A stretch of DNA of 64,000 bases from Tubiluchus corallicola (Eukaryota > Priapulida > Priapulimorpha > Priapulimorphida > Tubiluchidae), in the NCBI GenBank assembly GCA_030141605.1, contig JAQGDQ010000021.1, forward strand, positions 124,001 through 188,000. Reading direction: 5' to 3'. The stretch's first letter is position 1; each line of letters starts with the position of its first letter. Positions 61,163 through 64,000 of this stretch are shown in pieces. The translations under genes and the position numbers were made by a program. A model generated the notes under the pieces. It worked only from the letters and a program-made list of their open reading frames with translations, was not told the DNA's origin and searched no databases.

Positions 61163-61834
61163 GGGCGCTATTACACTTTCGCACTGCCTAGTTTTTCCTA
61201 GGTTATTACTCGTTTCTAGGCTCGTACGTCATTATTCTATTATTCTTACGTCATCAGTGAATGTTTCCGCTAATCTAATTGTAATTTAATCATATATTTA
61301 GGTATAATTACCAATAATTACGCTGTATTCACAGTTCTACCCAGTATCGCCATCTTGTTTGTGTGTGTAGTCACGTGACGAATTTCGTACTAGTTTATGC
61401 ATTATCAGGGCCTAGCTTAAAAGGCATGTGACACACTTTCATCTTAATTGCATTTACGGAATAAAGAAAAAACCTTTACTTTTATAATCTAATATGTGGG
61501 AACACTGTAATATGATACAAACTCCCATGGCTGCAACCATAATAATCATAAATTATGCAAAAAAACTAAAGATACAGGTTAAGGGCCACATACGTCACTG
61601 CGCGAGAGCGATTGCACATTAGTGGTGTAAACACGGTTATTCGCGTGGAGCTTTTTGCGTAATCGCGGCGGTAAGTAATGTATGATTTTAATCTGGAATT
61701 ATAAAGCCTAAAAACCTATATTATTATTGGAATATGGTGTATATTACGCCTGTTGGTCTGCTTTCTGGCCTGCAGGCGTGAAAACAACCAATAGGCCAGG
61801 AAAAGCTAGGCGGTGCGAAAGTGTAATAGCGCCC
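61163..61834. mobile_element. Inverted-repeat element (MITE-like), 7-8 bp target duplication
   Basis: Terminal inverted repeats of about 40 bases start GGGCGCTATTACACTTTCGC at both ends; the first 22 bases are identical and the rest near-identical (CTGCCTAGTTTTTCCTAG against CCGCCTAGCTTTTCCTGG). ACGCACA flanks both ends (61156-61162, 61835-61841), extendable to 8 bp if the last C is taken as part of the duplication. There is no transposase. G-rich ends with 7-9 bp duplications occur in several superfamilies (Merlin, hAT, P, Mutator), so I do not assign one. It lies about 500 bases upstream of TIMM9. Confidence 0.85.
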
Positions 61835-62338
61835 ACGCACAGTTATAGTACAATTAATTTGGAAACAATTTGTTTGGAAATTAATTTGGAAATGTGAAGA
61901 AAGGGCAGCGAAAGACCAATCTAGTCAACTGCCCTTTGGTTAGCGATGAACATTTTTTATAGGTGCTATGCTACAGTGTGTTAGTCTTAGTATTGCTTAT
62001 AATAAAAATTAATTGTTACGAATGACATTAAATTGATATGCTTATAACGTGTTAGTACAATTCATACACAGTAATAATAAGTGCATAATAAAAAAATCAA
62101 ACTGAAAATAACTGAAATAAAACTGAACTGAAATAAGAACTGAAACAAGAACTGAAATAAAAATCTGACAACAGAAACTTAATAACAATGGCAACTGAAA
62201 TAGACTTTTTAACACAAGCATAATTCTTAGACATAAGCAAGCGAATGTATAATGAAGTCATAATATATCTTGACATATACAATCATTTTTTTCAGAAGTT
62301 ACTAAATAACAAAAACTAGTTGTCAAAAACAGAAAGTG
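61835..62338 (+). promoter_or_regulatory. Putative promoter / 5' UTR region of TIMM9
   Basis: AT-rich interval between the inverted-repeat element and the TIMM9 start codon. A run of CTGAAATAA-like words (62100-62165) is a small degenerate repeat. No TATA box or strong motif stands out; promoter role is inferred from position. Confidence 0.35.
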
Positions 62339-63738
62339 ATGTCTACTACAGAAGCAGAGCGACAAGAAGCTGAAGTAAAACAGGTATTTTAAGTAGTTAT
62401 TTCCGAAAATTCAAGAAAGCCCTTATTACAACATTATAAAAGTTGTGATAATTTCTAAGTCGCATTTACTGCTCAGGAAATGAACGAGACACTTCTTATT
62501 TTACTAGTGGGATTTTTTTTGTTTTAGATGAATTTTACTAGTCTCAAAACAGCTTTTACTGTCCATGCCATTCGTGGATTATGTAAATAGGAAAACTTTG
62601 ATAGTTTTTCTCAGTAGTAATGTACAACAGCAACATTTTTTATTGAAAAATTTCAGCACGATTTTATAGTATTAAAGTTAATAACACTGCATAACTTATC
62701 AGCAATTACAGTTTAAAAAGAGTATATAAGTAGCATGCGCAATTTTCCTATTTTGTACAAAATTTTGCAGTCCCCGGAAGTATGGCTTATACAGTTCTAC
62801 GATACCAGTACAAACCCTTATGGCTATTATGGCTATTCTTTGTTCTTGAATTATTATTGTTATTATAATTATTACCCTGTCACCCACTAACATGATATTG
62901 TAGGTTCAATTGTGACTTAAGAAAACCATACTGCTGGTGCAGACTCAGAAATTATATGACTTACAGTGTGTGAATTATCTTTTGTTTTTAAATTGCCATA
63001 ATTACAACGTGTACTGACAATACACATGTTTGTTTTTCAGTTTCGTGAATTCCTAACATCTTACAATAAGTTGTCTGAGATGTGTTTTGTCGACTGCGTT
63101 CATGACTTCACAGTTAGGAAAGTACACGATAAGGAGGTTAGTTTCAACATTTTAATATGTGTCATAATTTACCAATAAATATTGGGGCGGGTTACGCAAT
63201 TGTTAATGAGTATACTGAGCATTTGTTTAAGAGTGTTCCACGCTTGCAGGCGCAGTATTGATGAGTTCCATATTTGAAGATGTGGGTGCTGTGTTTGTCT
63301 TCATAGTTACCACTACTTTCATAAATCTTATAATGTGTGTTTTTGTGCGTATTACTGGTTTATTAGGTCATGCTACAAGAAGATCTATTTATGTTATCAG
63401 TTGTTTGTGTATTTTTATGCTTTCTTCTTTGACACCTTTCTCATAACTTTCACCTTTCAGTCTTGGTGGGAATCTAGAACTGGAGAAAATGTTAACTCTC
63501 ATTTGGAAACAATGCTTCATTAATAAACAAATATTTTTTATGCAGCTCACTATATTTTATATTGTTTCTTAGTTTAATTGTAAGTGCTGCACTTTGTTGC
63601 TTAATTTAGGAGAAGTGTGCCATGAGTTGCATGGAAAAGTATTTGAAAATGACTCAGCGTATTTCACAACGGTTTCAAGAATATCAACTAATACAAAATG
63701 AAGCAGCTCTGGCTGCACAACAAGTCTCTCACCGATGA
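62339..63738 (+). CDS. TIMM9: TIMM9, mitochondrial intermembrane-space chaperone Tim9
   Basis: Tim9 pairs with Tim10 in a hexameric chaperone that carries hydrophobic carrier proteins across the intermembrane space to TIM22. Exons 62339-62383, 63041-63136 and 63610-63738 are all phase 0 (GTATTT...TTTTTCAG and GTTAGT...TTTAG borders) and give 89 residues, the same length as human TIMM9. The twin CX3C motifs are CFVDC and CAMSC, which form the disulphide-locked hairpin; flanking [14 protein letters not shown] and [18 protein letters not shown] are diagnostic of Tim9 rather than Tim10 or Tim13. No presequence, as expected for import by the MIA40 route. Start is the only upstream in-frame ATG, giving [15 protein letters not shown]. 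Confidence 0.96.
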
Positions 63739-64000
63739 CATGTCAGTGACAAATTCACCTTACAATGTCTGAAAATTGCCGCAGAATGACGATTATGTGC
63801 CAAAAAATACTTCAATTAAAAAGTGATGACATTAGTGAAAATAACACTTATGCATAATAGTACATGACTAATAGCCAGCTGATGAATAGAAATGCAGTAA
63901 TTTTTTTTTGGGGACAGAGGTACATGTGCACTGTGCAGCATCCCTTCTCAGTGACAAAGGTGTATGTGCATTACAGGTGTGCAATTGATATATTTATTTG
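63739..64000 (+). other. TIMM9 3' UTR / flank
   Basis: Sequence after the TIMM9 stop codon. No canonical AATAAA is obvious close to the stop; ATTAAA-like AATTAAAAAG occurs at about 63815. The pair GTACATGTGCA...GTGACAAAGGTGTATGTGCA is a small imperfect repeat at the window edge. Confidence 0.4.

Noticed and set aside
1-64000. CRISPR arrays, prokaryotic operons, phage or viral genes
   Set aside because: None seen; tandem repeats here are microsatellites or a satellite without spacers, and all confident genes are eukaryotic and mostly spliced.

Overview
This window is nuclear DNA from an animal. It is AT-rich, its genes are split by many short introns with GT...AG borders, and there are no operons, Shine-Dalgarno sites or other prokaryotic features. 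The proteins are metazoan (IRF2BP-type zinc-finger/RING protein, Munc13-4/BAP3-type C2-MUN-C2 protein, rhodopsin-class GPCR, TIM9). The divergence of these proteins and the compact introns suggest a non-bilaterian or other invertebrate such as a sponge or cnidarian; that placement is a guess.

Layout. 1-2816: gene-poor sequence, with the likely 3' UTR of the first gene at its right edge. 2817-6754 (minus): two-exon IRF2BP-family gene with an intact split codon; its first intron carries a 997-bp fold-back transposon with AATA target duplications. 6755-17770: gene-poor, containing the likely IRF2BP promoter and two microsatellites. 17771-21445 (minus): a small unrecognised gene of about six exons. 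24422-48769 (minus): a 29-exon gene that I assembled exon by exon with every splice phase consistent. It encodes about 1238 residues with the order C2A-MUN-C2B, i.e. a Munc13-4/BAIAP3-like vesicle-priming factor. 48770-57240: gene-poor, with a 380-bp pentanucleotide satellite. 57241-58182 (minus): a single-exon GPCR. 58183-62338: gene-poor, with a CAT microsatellite and a 672-bp inverted-repeat element. 62339-63738 (plus): three-exon TIMM9, complete at 89 residues with both CX3C motifs.

The genes are functionally unrelated (transcriptional co-regulation, calcium-regulated exocytosis, signalling, mitochondrial import), as expected of an ordinary animal locus. I see no gene cluster or new multi-gene system. 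The more unusual content is in introns and spacers: at least five short non-autonomous DNA-transposon-like elements with recognisable terminal inverted repeats, a degenerate 5S rRNA-like copy in an intron, a GC-AG intron, possible unproductive exons in the UNC13D-like gene, and a satellite with an abrupt CpG-bearing core.
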